NCBI GenBank assembly: GCA_017999985.1
Contig: JAGNKU010000001.1
Coordinates: 611,276 to 675,275 of the forward strand
DNA: 64,000 nt
Reading direction: 5' to 3'
Source of the DNA: Phycisphaerae bacterium
GTDB lineage: Bacteria > Planctomycetota > Phycisphaerae > UBA1845 > Fen-1342
Below are positions 33,319-42,926 of this stretch, piece after piece. Under the pieces are notes generated by a model that made no database searches, was not told the DNA's origin, and saw only the letters and a list, made by a program, of their open reading frames with translations. Both the position numbers and the translations under genes were made by a program. The first letter of the stretch is position 1. Every line of letters begins with the position of its first letter.

Positions 33319-35817
33319 ATGAGTGTCGGTCCACCCCAGGATGACATGCCCGCCAGCCCGTTGATCGCGGCGCTGATCAACGAGTACTTCGATCGTCGCC
33401 AGTCTGGAGAGGATCTCAGCCCGGAGCGCTTCGCGGCCGAGCATCCCGAGGTATCGGCCGAATTGCGTCCGTATCTTGATGGTCTCAGCCTGATCGATCG
33501 TGCGCGCTCGGCCGTCAGTGCGGATTCGTTTGCCCCGCCGCCCGCGGCCACGGCTGGGCTGCCGCCGATCGCCGGCTATCAACTGCTGGAAGAGATCGGT
33601 CGGGGCGGCATGGGGGTCGTCTACCGCGCCTTGCAGATCGCCACGAAGCGCATCGTCGCGATCAAGGTGATGCTGGCCGGACCATTTGCCTCCGACACCG
33701 CGCGTCGCCGGTTCGCGCGCGAGGTCGAATTGGCGGCCCGACTCGACCGGCCGGGCATTGTACGCGTGCTCGAAAGCGGCACCGTGGCCGGGCAGCCATA
33801 CTATGCGATGGATTACGTCGCCGGCGTCGGGCTGGCGCGCCATCTGAAAGACACGGCGCCCGATGTCCGCCAGATCGTCGCGCTCTTCGCACTAATCGCC
33901 GCGACGGTCGAAGAGGCGCATCAATGTGGCGTCGTGCACCGTGATTTGAAACCCGCCAACGTGCTCGTCGATCAGGAGGGGCGCCCGCGGATCCTCGACT
34001 TCGGCCTGGCCAAGGCGGTCGATCTGAGCGGGTCTGATGCCGCCTCGTTCTTTACGACGCTGTCGAGTCCGGGGCAGGTCATGGGCACCCTGGCCTACCT
34101 CTCGCCTGAGCAGGCCGCGGGCATTCCGACTGAAGTCGACGCCCGCACGGATGTATATGCCCTGGGCGTGATGCTCTTCGAAGCGCTCACGGGCCAGCTG
34201 CCGATCGACCCCAACGGCCGCCCGTCGGACGTCCTGCAGCGCATCCTCGAATGTCCGCCCCGCCTGCCTTCGCACCTGGCGCCCCAGGTGGATGCGGACC
34301 TCGAAACGATCGTGTTGAAAGCGCTGGCGAAACAGAAGGAGCATCGTTACGCCAGCGCGCGCGAGCTGGCGGAGGACCTGCGCCGCTACCTGGCCAACGA
34401 GCCCATCCTCGCCCGGCGGCCCAGCAGTCTGTACTTGGTGCGGAAGAAGCTGCGCAAACACCGGCTGCAGATTGTCGTCGCGGGGGCCGCACTGGTGGTC
34501 GCCGCGCTCGTGCTCTGGGGTGGCGGCGCGTGGTTCCAGCGGCAAGAAGCACAGCGTGCGGCCCGCGAGATAGCCGATGCACGGCGCGAGGCCCTCCGCG
34601 CCCAACAGAACCTGGACGTCGGCGACATCAACAGCGCGGCCACGCTCGCCGCAGGCATCTACGCGCGCTACGCCACGGTGGTACCAGACGCCCTGCTGGT
34701 GCTGGCGAAAACGCGCTTCTATGGGCGCGCCACGGATTCCGCGATCACAGAGCTTGAGCGGCAGCCACGCGATCTGCCGGACTACTGGGCCACGCGGGTA
34801 TTGCTGGCCGAAATCTATCGCACGCTGGGCAATTCCGTGCGGGCCGACCAGTTGGTCGCCGAGGTCGCCCCACTCATTCCGGACACGGCGGACGCCTGGT
34901 ATCTGCGCTCGCTCGCCACGCTCAGCTTTGCGGAGGCCGCCCGGTGCGCGCAGCGCGCGGTCGAACGCGATTCAGGGCACGCCCTGGCCTTGTCGCGGCT
35001 GGCACGCCTGCAGACCCAGTTGGACCAGTTGGATGAGGCCTTGGCGACGGCGCGCCGGCTTGTGCAGGTCCAACCCGCTGATCTCGACGCACGCCTGCTT
35101 GAAGCCGAGGTTCTGCTTCGCCGACACGCCTTCAAGCTGGTCGTGGACATCTGCACGGAGGTTCTGCAGGCTCACCCCGATTTTCAGATCGCGCGTGTGT
35201 ACCGGGCACATGCGTACCGGCGGCTGAAGCGCTTTGACTTAGCGCTGGCTGATTACGATGCGCTGATGGCTCCGGGAACGGCCCGACCGGGCACGGTGCC
35301 CATTTGGTACTGCTACCAGCGGGCTGCCGTCCTATGGATGATGGGCCGCGCCACAGACGCCTTGGCTGATTACGAGCAGGTGCACGCGGTGGTTGGACGC
35401 CCGCACTATGCGGACGCGCGGCGCGCTGTGATCTTGCACGAGCTGGACCGCGACACAGAGGCGCTGCTTGTGCTCGATGAAGCTATACGTCAGACCGATG
35501 AGCCTTGGCTCGCGCAGATTCTCGCCTGCCTGGCGGGCCGGACAGCGCCCGCGGAACTGGTCCAGGCTGCGGAGGGGATGGCACCGACGGCTCCTGGCGT
35601 GCGCGCTCGGACCTGCGAAGCTTTCTACTATGCGGGTGAGACCTGCCTTTGGAGAGGCGAACACAGCGCAGCCCGCGCCTGGTTTCAGCGCTGCCTGCAG
35701 ACGGGCGTCGAGTTTGACCCCGGCGTCTTCCGCCCGACGCCCATGAATGAGTACGAGCTCGCCGAATGGCGGCTGGCAAACCTGCCCGCCACTGACTCCC
35801 AGCCGGGCGGCCCGTAA
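33319..35817 (+). CDS. Membrane Ser/Thr protein kinase with C-terminal TPR repeats
   Basis: An 832-residue Hanks-type kinase. An N-terminal segment (1-85) with LSPERFAAEHPEVSAELRPY resembles the leader common to planctomycete kinases. The kinase domain spans about 87-360: glycine loop GRGGMGVVY (94-102), VAIK lysine (116), catalytic HRDLKPAN (207-214), DFG (227-229) and SPEQ (262-265), all intact. One membrane helix follows (about 384-403, VVAGAALVVAALVLWGGG), then TPR-like repeats to the end. The kinase faces the cytoplasm. It is divergent from an ECF sigma gene, a frequent pair in this phylum. ATG 33319 is chosen over a longer in-frame start at 33232. Confidence 0.92.
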   Translation: MSVGPPQDDMPASPLIAALINEYFDRRQSGEDLSPERFAAEHPEVSAELRPYLDGLSLIDRARSAVSADSFAPPPAATAGLPPIAGYQLLEEIGRGGMGVVYRALQIATKRIVAIKVMLAGPFASDTARRRFAREVELAARLDRPGIVRVLESGTVAGQPYYAMDYVAGVGLARHLKDTAPDVRQIVALFALIAATVEEAHQCGVVHRDLKPANVLVDQEGRPRILDFGLAKAVDLSGSDAASFFTTLSSPGQVMGTLAYLSPEQAAGIPTEVDARTDVYALGVMLFEALTGQLPIDPNGRPSDVLQRILECPPRLPSHLAPQVDADLETIVLKALAKQKEHRYASARELAEDLRRYLANEPILARRPSSLYLVRKKLRKHRLQIVVAGAALVVAALVLWGGGAWFQRQEAQRAAREIADARREALRAQQNLDVGDINSAATLAAGIYARYATVVPDALLVLAKTRFYGRATDSAITELERQPRDLPDYWATRVLLAEIYRTLGNSVRADQLVAEVAPLIPDTADAWYLRSLATLSFAEAARCAQRAVERDSGHALALSRLARLQTQLDQLDEALATARRLVQVQPADLDARLLEAEVLLRRHAFKLVVDICTEVLQAHPDFQIARVYRAHAYRRLKRFDLALADYDALMAPGTARPGTVPIWYCYQRAAVLWMMGRATDALADYEQVHAVVGRPHYADARRAVILHELDRDTEALLVLDEAIRQTDEPWLAQILACLAGRTAPAELVQAAEGMAPTAPGVRARTCEAFYYAGETCLWRGEHSAARAWFQRCLQTGVEFDPGVFRPTPMNEYELAEWRLANLPATDSQPGGP

Positions 35818-35851
35818 GCACCCTCAGAGTCCTTGGAGCGCCAAACAGAGC

Positions 35852-35874
35852 CCCCCTCCTTCTCAGGGAGGGGG
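35852..35874. terminator. GC hairpin after the kinase gene
   Basis: CCCCCTCC and GGAGGGGG form an eight-base-pair stem with a seven-base loop, 34 bases after the kinase stop. No T-run follows. Further G-runs (GGGGGGAGGG) come right after, so the whole stretch resembles a dispersed extragenic palindrome as much as a terminator. Confidence 0.4.
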
Positions 35875-36094
35875 CCGGGGGGAGGGTCGAAGCGCCAGGC
35901 GTAACACTCCCATCCTGGGAGGAGGACGGTCTTGACCGCCGTTCTTGCTATTGGCGCGTCGTCTGTGAGTTCCGGCGACGTTTCCTTATTAGGCCGGCGG
36001 CCTGACGCTTGCCCGCAGGCTGGGCTCGTGGCCGCCCGCCATAAAGGAACACGCGGGCCGGGAAGGGGCCCTGCTCACAGAAGGAGACGAGATC

Positions 36095-39000
36095 ATGAAA
36101 GCGTGCACGAGAGCGCTGGGCGTGCTGGTTGCGATGCTGTGTAGCGCCAGCCCCCTGCAAGCGGACGCCGTGGAGTGCCAGGTATCGCCCAACTTGCCGT
36201 CGGCATACGATCGTTTTGGCTGGTCCGTTTCGGTTTCAGGCTCCTTGGCGACCACCAGGAGAGCCGTCGTGGGTGCTCCGGAGTGGGCCAGCAAGCCTGG
36301 CTCGGTCTACGTTTTCCAGCGCAGCGGGAGCACGTGGCCGCAGCAGGCGGAGCTCAACTTCGGGGGCCCGAATACGAGCTATTTCGGCTCGTCCGTCTGC
36401 ATCGACCGGGGCAACGGCCTCTTCATCGTGGCGGGCGCACCGGGCAGCGACTCCGGGACCGGCGCCGCCTACCTCTACCGCTACTCGGGCGGGAGCAGTT
36501 GGACCCAGATCGGCGCGCTCGCTCCCGCGATGGGGGAGCTGTCGAACGGCGATCGCTTCGGCAAGTCGGTGTCGATTGACCTCGAGAACACGGTCGTCGT
36601 GGGCGCTCCGCTGCACCACCACGGAGGCCTGATCGACTGCGGCGCCGCCTATGTCTTCTACAAAGACCCGAACGACCCGAACGATTGGGGATTCAAGAAG
36701 GAGCTCGTGGCCAGCGATCGGGCCAAGTGGGACGAGTTCGGCACGGCCGTCGCGATCAGCCCGGTCTACCCGACTGCCAACAACGAATACATTATCGTCG
36801 GCGCGCCCAAAGACGATCACAGCGGGCACTCTGACGCGGGTTCGGCTTACATCTTCGAGCGCCACTACGGCGGGATCGACAACTGGGGCGAACGCAAGAA
36901 GCTCATCGCCGCGGATCCCACGAGCGACTATTTCGGCTACTCCGTCGCCATCGACGGCGATTACGCGGTCGTGGGCGCGCCCATCAAGAGCGACTTTGAC
37001 ACCGGCACCGGCGCCGTGTACGTGTTCTACCGCAACCAGGGTGGCACGGACCAGTGGGGGCAATTGCACAAGATCTACTCTCTGTTCCCGTCCAACAACG
37101 CCAATTTCGGCACTTCGGTCGCCATCCAGGGCACGCGGATCGTGGTCGGTGCGAAGTACGACCTGATCTCCTGCGGCGCGGCCTACGTCATCGAGTTTGA
37201 CATGTCCGGCTGGGACCAGGTGGCCCAACTGGTACCCAGCAACGGCGCCTATCACGACTACTTCGGCTACTCGGTTGCCGTGGTGGACGACCTGGTGCTC
37301 GCCGGGGCACCGGAAAACGGCGCCAACGGCACGGAAGCCGGCATGGCCTACGTATACGACATCAGCGATCTGACGCCCTCCAACGACGATTGCGGCGGCA
37401 AGGCCTCCCTGCCCATCGGCGAGGTGCTCGACCTGCCGTTCGCGACGAATGCGGCGACGTTTGACGGGATGGGCACGTGCATGTCGGGACCGAACGTCTG
37501 GTACTGCTATACGCCGTCCTTCACGGGCACTGCCACGATCACCCTGGATGCCGCCTATGACGCGAAGCTCGCGGTGTACGACGGCTGCGCGTGCGGCTCC
37601 GGCACGCAGCTGGGCTGCGCCGGCGGCCCCGCGGCGCAGTGCACGCTCTCGGTTACTCAAGGCAATCTGTACCAGATCGAGATCGGCGGCAACGGCACGG
37701 AGACCGGTCCGGGCCGCTTGAGCATCACGTGTGGCGCCAGCGCGCTGTGGGAGGTGGATTTCAATACCGGCATCCCGGGCGATTGGACCATCATGGACTA
37801 TGCCGGCACAAACGTATTGTGGCAGTTGAACACCACTTGGGTTGACGACAACTGGACCGGCGGCGACGGCACGTGCGCGGAAGTGAATGCAAACAAGGCC
37901 GGTAACAAGCGGTACGACACCGCGCTCATCAGCCCTGAGTTCATGGTCCCGCCCGGGGCCGTGCTCGAGTACGACACGAATTACCAGGACTTCCAGCCCG
38001 GCTACGACCTGGCGGACGTCGACATCAGTTTCGACGGCGGCAGCGTCTGGTCCAACCTGTCGCGATGGGACGACGACCACGGCATGTTCAAGAACCTCCC
38101 CGGGGAGCACGTTCAGATCGAACTTGGGGCATACACTGGTGCGACCGTCCGCGTGCGTTTCCGCTACTACAATCCGATCGCCAGTTCGAACGAGTACTGG
38201 CAGGTCGACAACGTGATGGTGACCGGTCAGGGGATCGTGCTCGCGGCCTGCTGCTTTGACGACAGCTCGTGTCAGTATGTTACGGAGTTGGAGTGCGGCG
38301 GCGCCGGCGGCACCTGGCAGGGCGTTGGCACGAGCTGCGAAACCGTCACGTGCCCGCTCATCGCGGGTGCCTGTTGTGTCGGCGGCGCGTGCGTCGCGAC
38401 CACGACGCAAGCCGCGTGCGTGGCCCTCGCCGGCGAATGGCACGAGGGGGAGGACTGCGTTCTCTTTGAGTGCCCGGTGGCCTCCGTCTGGTACTTCGAT
38501 GACGCGGGCGTGAGTGGCTGGGGCCAAACCTACGAGGCGCCCCTGTGGGAGTGGATGGACGCAGGTCCGCTGCCGGAATGCACGATGCAGGACCTGGACC
38601 CGGAGAATCCCTACTATGCCGTGACCCCAGCGATCACGTACGATTATTCCGGTTACCACTTCTACGCCAAGATCTGGCTGGCGAACAACTATCCCGAGTC
38701 ATTCGAGCCAGTCACGGTTGAGCTGCACCGCGGCTGGGGTGAGGGCGAGGGCCCGCTCATCGCGTCCACGACGGTGTACGTGACCGAGCAGATGAACGAG
38801 GTTTTCCCAGGCTGGCCGCACATCTTTGACCTCGGCACGATTTCTGACCTGGTACTCAACCAGGAATCCCTGGTGCTCAAGATCATCTACACCGGTTGGG
38901 GCGGCGACACCCACATCTGTTGGAACGGAGAGTCTTGCCCCAGTGCACTGCACGCGCTGGCCCCCAGCGAGCCCCCCGGCATTGACACGGTGGTCTGCGA

Positions 39001-41014
39001 GCCGCAGGGCGGTGACAACCCCAGCCATCCGAGCACCTACTGGTATGACGTCACGCCAGGCGATGCGTATGGCCGGTGCGACTTTCACGTGCAGGTCTTC
39101 GACCCCAACCCCGAGAATTACCTGGCCTGGTCGATCACGCCGGAGCCCTGGCCGGCAGGGAACGAACCCACCTGGGAGTTCTTCGTCCAGCAGGTGGGCT
39201 CCGAGTGGTGGGCGACGTGGCGGGATCCGAACTGCGTCTACCCCATCACGACCGGTACCACCCGCTTTACGTTTGAGAACAGCAACCCGCCGACGTGGGG
39301 CGACTGGCGCGTCACCATCGGCGCGAGCGTCAACCCGCATGTCTGGGTCAGCGATTTCAGCGGCGCGCACTTCATGCAGTCCGACGGCGATGGGTACCGC
39401 GTACACGTCCCGCTGGCGAACATCCACGCCTTCAACTATACGCAGGACCTAGTGGGCGTCTGGAAAGCGGATTCCGCCTGGGGCGACCTCGACGGCGACG
39501 GAGACCTCGACCTCGTCTACTCGGGTGAGAGCAATGACGGACTGGTTACGAAAGTGTACACCAACCAAGGCGGCACGCTCACGTACGCCTACGACCGCTT
39601 CGGCGTCCAGAACGAGAGCAGCGGCAACCTGGCGCTGGGTGACTGCGATGGTGACGGCGACCTAGACCTCGTCGTCGCCGGCAACTCGAACGCCGGTGCC
39701 AGCAATCGCCTCTACCGGAACGACGGTGCCGGCGTTCTCACCTGGGACCAGACGCAGACGCTGGTCGGCCTGAACTACGCCTCGCTCGCGTGGGGCGACT
39801 ACGACCTCGACGGCGATCTCGACCTGTACGTCCAGGGGCACGACGGCACCGCCGCGCGGGCCATCCTCTACCGGAACGGCCCGCTCGGCACACTCACCGC
39901 GGACACCGGACAGACTCTGGTCGGCCTCTACGCCGGCTCGGCGGACTGGGGCGATTGGGACGGCGACGGCGACCTGGACCTCATCGTCACCGGCGTCGAT
40001 GGCACCGGTCGCCAGACCATCCTCTACAAGAACAATCCGACCGGCACGCTGGTTAACGACGGCAACCATGCCCTGCCAGGTGTGAGCCTTTCGGATACCG
40101 CCTGGGGCGACCTCGAGGGCGATGGCGACCTGGACCTGGCCTTCACCGGCGAGACCAGCGCGGCCCAGCGTTACGCATGCGTTTACACGAACGATGGGGC
40201 CGGCGGCTTCACCATGTACGGGCCAAACGTGCGCGCGATCTACCGCAGCTCGTGTGCGCTGGGCGATTACGACAACGATGGTGATTTGGATGTCGCGTTC
40301 TGCGGCTACGATGGTGGCGGCCTGTATACCGTCGTCGGCACGAACACAGGGACCGAGTTGTCACAGGACTACTACCTGCAAAGCGTGCGGGAAGGTTCGC
40401 TGAACTGGGTCGATGTCGACGCGGACGGCAATCTCGACCTGTTCATGACGGGCGCCGACTGGGGCCAGAAATTCGCCCGACTCTACTGGAACACCGGCGG
40501 CCTGCTCAACACGTATCCGAGGCCGGCGAGCACCATGCTTGCCCAACAGTGTGGGGGCCTGTCGCTCGCTTGGGACGGTGCCACCGACACCGAGACGCCC
40601 GGCCCGGGGTTGTACTACTGCGTCCGGGTCGGCACCACCAGTGGCGGGAATGACGTCATGTCGGGCACGTACAGCACGCCGTTGATGGGCAATGCCGGCC
40701 AGGGGGCCGCGTATTGGCTCGATCTGCCGGCGCACCAGTATTTCTGGAGCGTTCGTGCGGTCGATTCCGGGTTGGCGGCTTCGCCGTGGACGCCCGAGCA
40801 GGTGGCCTGGTGCCTGGGCGACGTCAACTGCGACGGCGTCGTCAACTTCCGCGACATCAACCCGTTTGTACTGCTGCTGAGCAACCCGACGGCTTATCAG
40901 GCGCAATACCCGACTTGCCCGACGGCCAACGGCGACATCAACTGCGACGGCGCGGTCGGCTTTCGCGACATCAACGCGTTCGTGGCGCTCATCGCGAGCG
41001 GCGTCTGCAGTTGA
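36095..41014 (+). CDS. Secreted FG-GAP repeat protein with Cys-rich motifs and dockerin-like tail
   Basis: A 1639-residue exported protein; the ATG follows GAAGGAGA closely and a signal peptide is visible (LGVLVAMLCSASPLQA). Residues about 30-430 hold roughly seven FG-GAP blades with the repeating FGxSVAI...VVGAP...GAAYVF pattern. A middle part has beta-rich modules and a Cys pair motif repeated twice (CCFDDSSC and CCVGGAC). Residues about 1120-1460 are a second propeller with GDLDGDGDLDL-type Ca-binding loops. The C terminus has two dockerin-like repeats, GDVNCDGVVNFRDINPFV and GDINCDGAVGFRDINAFV. It is probably a cell-surface or exported structural protein; ligand unknown. It stands alone between the kinase and the convergent regulator operon. 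Confidence 0.85.
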   Translation: MKACTRALGVLVAMLCSASPLQADAVECQVSPNLPSAYDRFGWSVSVSGSLATTRRAVVGAPEWASKPGSVYVFQRSGSTWPQQAELNFGGPNTSYFGSSVCIDRGNGLFIVAGAPGSDSGTGAAYLYRYSGGSSWTQIGALAPAMGELSNGDRFGKSVSIDLENTVVVGAPLHHHGGLIDCGAAYVFYKDPNDPNDWGFKKELVASDRAKWDEFGTAVAISPVYPTANNEYIIVGAPKDDHSGHSDAGSAYIFERHYGGIDNWGERKKLIAADPTSDYFGYSVAIDGDYAVVGAPIKSDFDTGTGAVYVFYRNQGGTDQWGQLHKIYSLFPSNNANFGTSVAIQGTRIVVGAKYDLISCGAAYVIEFDMSGWDQVAQLVPSNGAYHDYFGYSVAVVDDLVLAGAPENGANGTEAGMAYVYDISDLTPSNDDCGGKASLPIGEVLDLPFATNAATFDGMGTCMSGPNVWYCYTPSFTGTATITLDAAYDAKLAVYDGCACGSGTQLGCAGGPAAQCTLSVTQGNLYQIEIGGNGTETGPGRLSITCGASALWEVDFNTGIPGDWTIMDYAGTNVLWQLNTTWVDDNWTGGDGTCAEVNANKAGNKRYDTALISPEFMVPPGAVLEYDTNYQDFQPGYDLADVDISFDGGSVWSNLSRWDDDHGMFKNLPGEHVQIELGAYTGATVRVRFRYYNPIASSNEYWQVDNVMVTGQGIVLAACCFDDSSCQYVTELECGGAGGTWQGVGTSCETVTCPLIAGACCVGGACVATTTQAACVALAGEWHEGEDCVLFECPVASVWYFDDAGVSGWGQTYEAPLWEWMDAGPLPECTMQDLDPENPYYAVTPAITYDYSGYHFYAKIWLANNYPESFEPVTVELHRGWGEGEGPLIASTTVYVTEQMNEVFPGWPHIFDLGTISDLVLNQESLVLKIIYTGWGGDTHICWNGESCPSALHALAPSEPPGIDTVVCEPQGGDNPSHPSTYWYDVTPGDAYGRCDFHVQVFDPNPENYLAWSITPEPWPAGNEPTWEFFVQQVGSEWWATWRDPNCVYPITTGTTRFTFENSNPPTWGDWRVTIGASVNPHVWVSDFSGAHFMQSDGDGYRVHVPLANIHAFNYTQDLVGVWKADSAWGDLDGDGDLDLVYSGESNDGLVTKVYTNQGGTLTYAYDRFGVQNESSGNLALGDCDGDGDLDLVVAGNSNAGASNRLYRNDGAGVLTWDQTQTLVGLNYASLAWGDYDLDGDLDLYVQGHDGTAARAILYRNGPLGTLTADTGQTLVGLYAGSADWGDWDGDGDLDLIVTGVDGTGRQTILYKNNPTGTLVNDGNHALPGVSLSDTAWGDLEGDGDLDLAFTGETSAAQRYACVYTNDGAGGFTMYGPNVRAIYRSSCALGDYDNDGDLDVAFCGYDGGGLYTVVGTNTGTELSQDYYLQSVREGSLNWVDVDADGNLDLFMTGADWGQKFARLYWNTGGLLNTYPRPASTMLAQQCGGLSLAWDGATDTETPGPGLYYCVRVGTTSGGNDVMSGTYSTPLMGNAGQGAAYWLDLPAHQYFWSVRAVDSGLAASPWTPEQVAWCLGDVNCDGVVNFRDINPFVLLLSNPTAYQAQYPTCPTANGDINCDGAVGFRDINAFVALIASGVCS

Positions 41015-41057
41015 TGGGTTCTGCCTGGACATGACGTCCGGCGTGCTGAGAACGGCG

Positions 41058-41088
41058 GCCGGCACCGAGCGGCGACTGCGGTGCCGGC
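41058..41088. terminator. Bidirectional terminator-like hairpin between convergent genes
   Basis: GCCGGCACCG and CGGTGCCGGC form a perfect ten-base-pair stem with an 11-base loop, between the ends of the FG-GAP gene and the convergent response-regulator gene. There is no T-run, but the position between two converging stops suits a shared terminator. Confidence 0.5.
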
Positions 41089-41146
41089 TGCCGTGACCTT
41101 CCCGAGGCCGCCTTTGGCGCCAGGCGCGGGGCGCCGGTCGGCCGTT

Positions 41147-41830
41147 CTACAGCACCAGCTTATACCCCACGGCGTGCGCGGTCAGGATGTATCGCGGTTT
41201 GGCCGGGTCCGGCTCCAGCTTCCGCCGGAGGCTCACGATATGGTTGTCCACCGTCCGGTCCGCCGGGCCGACGCCCACGCCCCAGATGCGATTCAGCATG
41301 TCCGCGCGCGGCACTGCCTCGCCCACCTGCTCGTGCAGCATCCGCAGGATCTCGGATTCGTAGTAGCCCAGCGGCAACTCGCCGGTGGGCGCGATGATCA
41401 CCTGCCGGGCGAGGTCCACTTCGCGGTCGCCGATGCGGAAGCGGACCTGGGCCGCCGGGGGCGCGCCGGCGGCGCGGCGCAGGGCGGCGTGCACGCGGGC
41501 CAGCAGTTCGCGCAGGCTGAACGGCTTGGTCACGTAGTCGTCGGCGCCCAACTCGAGCCCGCGGACCTTGTCGATCTCCTGTCCGCGGGCCGAGAGGATC
41601 ACGATCGGCATCGTATAGCCTGCGGCGCGCAGCCGGCGGCAGATCTCGAAGCCGTCCAGATCAGGCAGCATGATGTCCAGCAACACAAGGTCGGTGGGGT
41701 GCTCGGTGACCAGCCGCAGGCCGGTCTGCCCGTCGGCGCCGTGGGCGACGGTGTGCCCCTCGAATTCCAGGTTGTCGCGCAGCCCCATCGCGAGATCAGG
41801 TTCGTCTTCGATGATCACTATGCGGGCCAT
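41147..41830 (-). CDS. OmpR/PhoB-family response regulator
   Basis: A 227-residue regulator: receiver domain (1-118) with acidic pocket EDE at 8-10, phosphoacceptor Asp near 52 (LVLLDIMLPD), Thr/Ser switch ILSARG and KPF lysine, then a winged-helix DNA-binding domain (about 130-227) ending in VDNHIVSLRRKLEPDPAKPR. All signalling residues are present. It begins one base after the lptG stop in the same direction, so it is co-transcribed with lptF-lptG. No histidine kinase gene lies near, so the partner is elsewhere. Control of envelope genes is suggested by context. Confidence 0.9.
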   Translation of the reverse strand: MARIVIIEDEPDLAMGLRDNLEFEGHTVAHGADGQTGLRLVTEHPTDLVLLDIMLPDLDGFEICRRLRAAGYTMPIVILSARGQEIDKVRGLELGADDYVTKPFSLRELLARVHAALRRAAGAPPAAQVRFRIGDREVDLARQVIIAPTGELPLGYYESEILRMLHEQVGEAVPRADMLNRIWGVGVGPADRTVDNHIVSLRRKLEPDPAKPRYILTAHAVGYKLVL

Positions 41831-41831
41831 G

Positions 41832-42926
41832 TCAGGTCTTCACGTTCGCGAAGTGCAGGACCGCCACCGGGCCGAACACCAGCACGGGGATCGCGGTCGC
41901 GATCCGCGCCTCGGCGGCGTCCGAGGACATGCTGTGGCTGACGAACACCAGCCCGAAGCACGCCCCGGTCAATAGCAAGGCCTTGCCACCGGCGACGAGC
42001 ACGTTGCCCGGCTCGCGCGTCAGGAAGAACGGAATCGCCAGCAGCATGAGGATCCAGGTCAACAGCGGCTGTGTGAAGCGGATGTCGCGGGCCTTCGCCA
42101 CGGCCGGCAGGTTCGGCAGATTGCGGCTCTTCAGCAGCATGTTCATCTGCGCGATGCTCATCAGGTCGGCCCACTGCGACGACTGGCGCAGCAGGATCTG
42201 CTCCGGCGACAGCCCGAATGCATACTCGGCCAGCGGCTGCCATTGAATGGGCCGCGCGAGCCCCTCTTCTTCGAACGCCGGCCCCATGCCCTGGCGCGCC
42301 CCGCGGTCGAGCACCCAGACCTGGCGGTCGGCGTCGTAGCGGGCCGAGTCGGCGCGGAGCAGGTGCTTGGGGGCGCCGCTTTCGTCCGGCTCGATGATGT
42401 AGACGCCGTTGAGCACGCCGGCCTGCAGGTGCAGCTCCTGGGCGACGAGGATGGCGTTGCGGTCGTCGCGGACACAGCTCACCTGCACTTCGCGCACGTC
42501 GGTGAGATCCGCGTGCCGCCGCGCGATCTTGTCGGCGAAGCGCGGCACGAGCAGCTCGCTGTTCGCCATCCACAGCGCCACCAGCGCGATCGAACACACC
42601 AGCGCCGGCAGCGCCAGGCGCTGCAAGGGCACCCCGGCCGCGACCAGCGGCGTCAGCTCGTTGTTCTTCAGCAGCATGGCGTAGGTGAAGGCGGCGGCGA
42701 TGGCCATGAGGACCCCGCCGAGCTGCGCGTAGTACAGCGGCAGGTTGTGGCCGTAATAGTCGGCCATGTTGACGAGCACCGCCCCCGCGGAGAGCGTGCG
42801 GTCCTTGGTGAACTCGTCGAGGTTTACGAGCACGTCGCTGAAGATGTACAGGCCGAAGCCGATCAGCATCAGGATGAGATAGCTGCCGAGAAACGTGCGG
42901 CCGACGTAGCGGTCGATCGTGGTCAT
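41832..42926 (-). CDS. lptG: LPS export permease LptG (LptF/LptG family)
   Basis: A 364-residue YjgP/YjgQ-family permease with three membrane helices at each end around a periplasmic beta-jellyroll domain. Visible are the N-terminal TFLGSYLILMLIGFGLYIF, FTYAMLLKNNELTPLVAAGV (the conserved cytoplasmic coupling loop) and C-terminal WILMLLAIPFFLTREPGNVL. LptF and LptG form the membrane part of the ABC machine that extracts LPS; lptB, lptC and lptA are not in the window. The start overlaps the lptF stop by four bases (ATGA). Confidence 0.85.
   Translation of the reverse strand: MTTIDRYVGRTFLGSYLILMLIGFGLYIFSDVLVNLDEFTKDRTLSAGAVLVNMADYYGHNLPLYYAQLGGVLMAIAAAFTYAMLLKNNELTPLVAAGVPLQRLALPALVCSIALVALWMANSELLVPRFADKIARRHADLTDVREVQVSCVRDDRNAILVAQELHLQAGVLNGVYIIEPDESGAPKHLLRADSARYDADRQVWVLDRGARQGMGPAFEEEGLARPIQWQPLAEYAFGLSPEQILLRQSSQWADLMSIAQMNMLLKSRNLPNLPAVAKARDIRFTQPLLTWILMLLAIPFFLTREPGNVLVAGGKALLLTGACFGLVFVSHSMSSDAAEARIATAIPVLVFGPVAVLHFANVKT

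Noticed and set aside
36236-38659. An 807-codon minus-strand frame inside the FG-GAP gene
   Set aside because: Antisense to a clear secreted protein; no domain pattern, no ribosome site.
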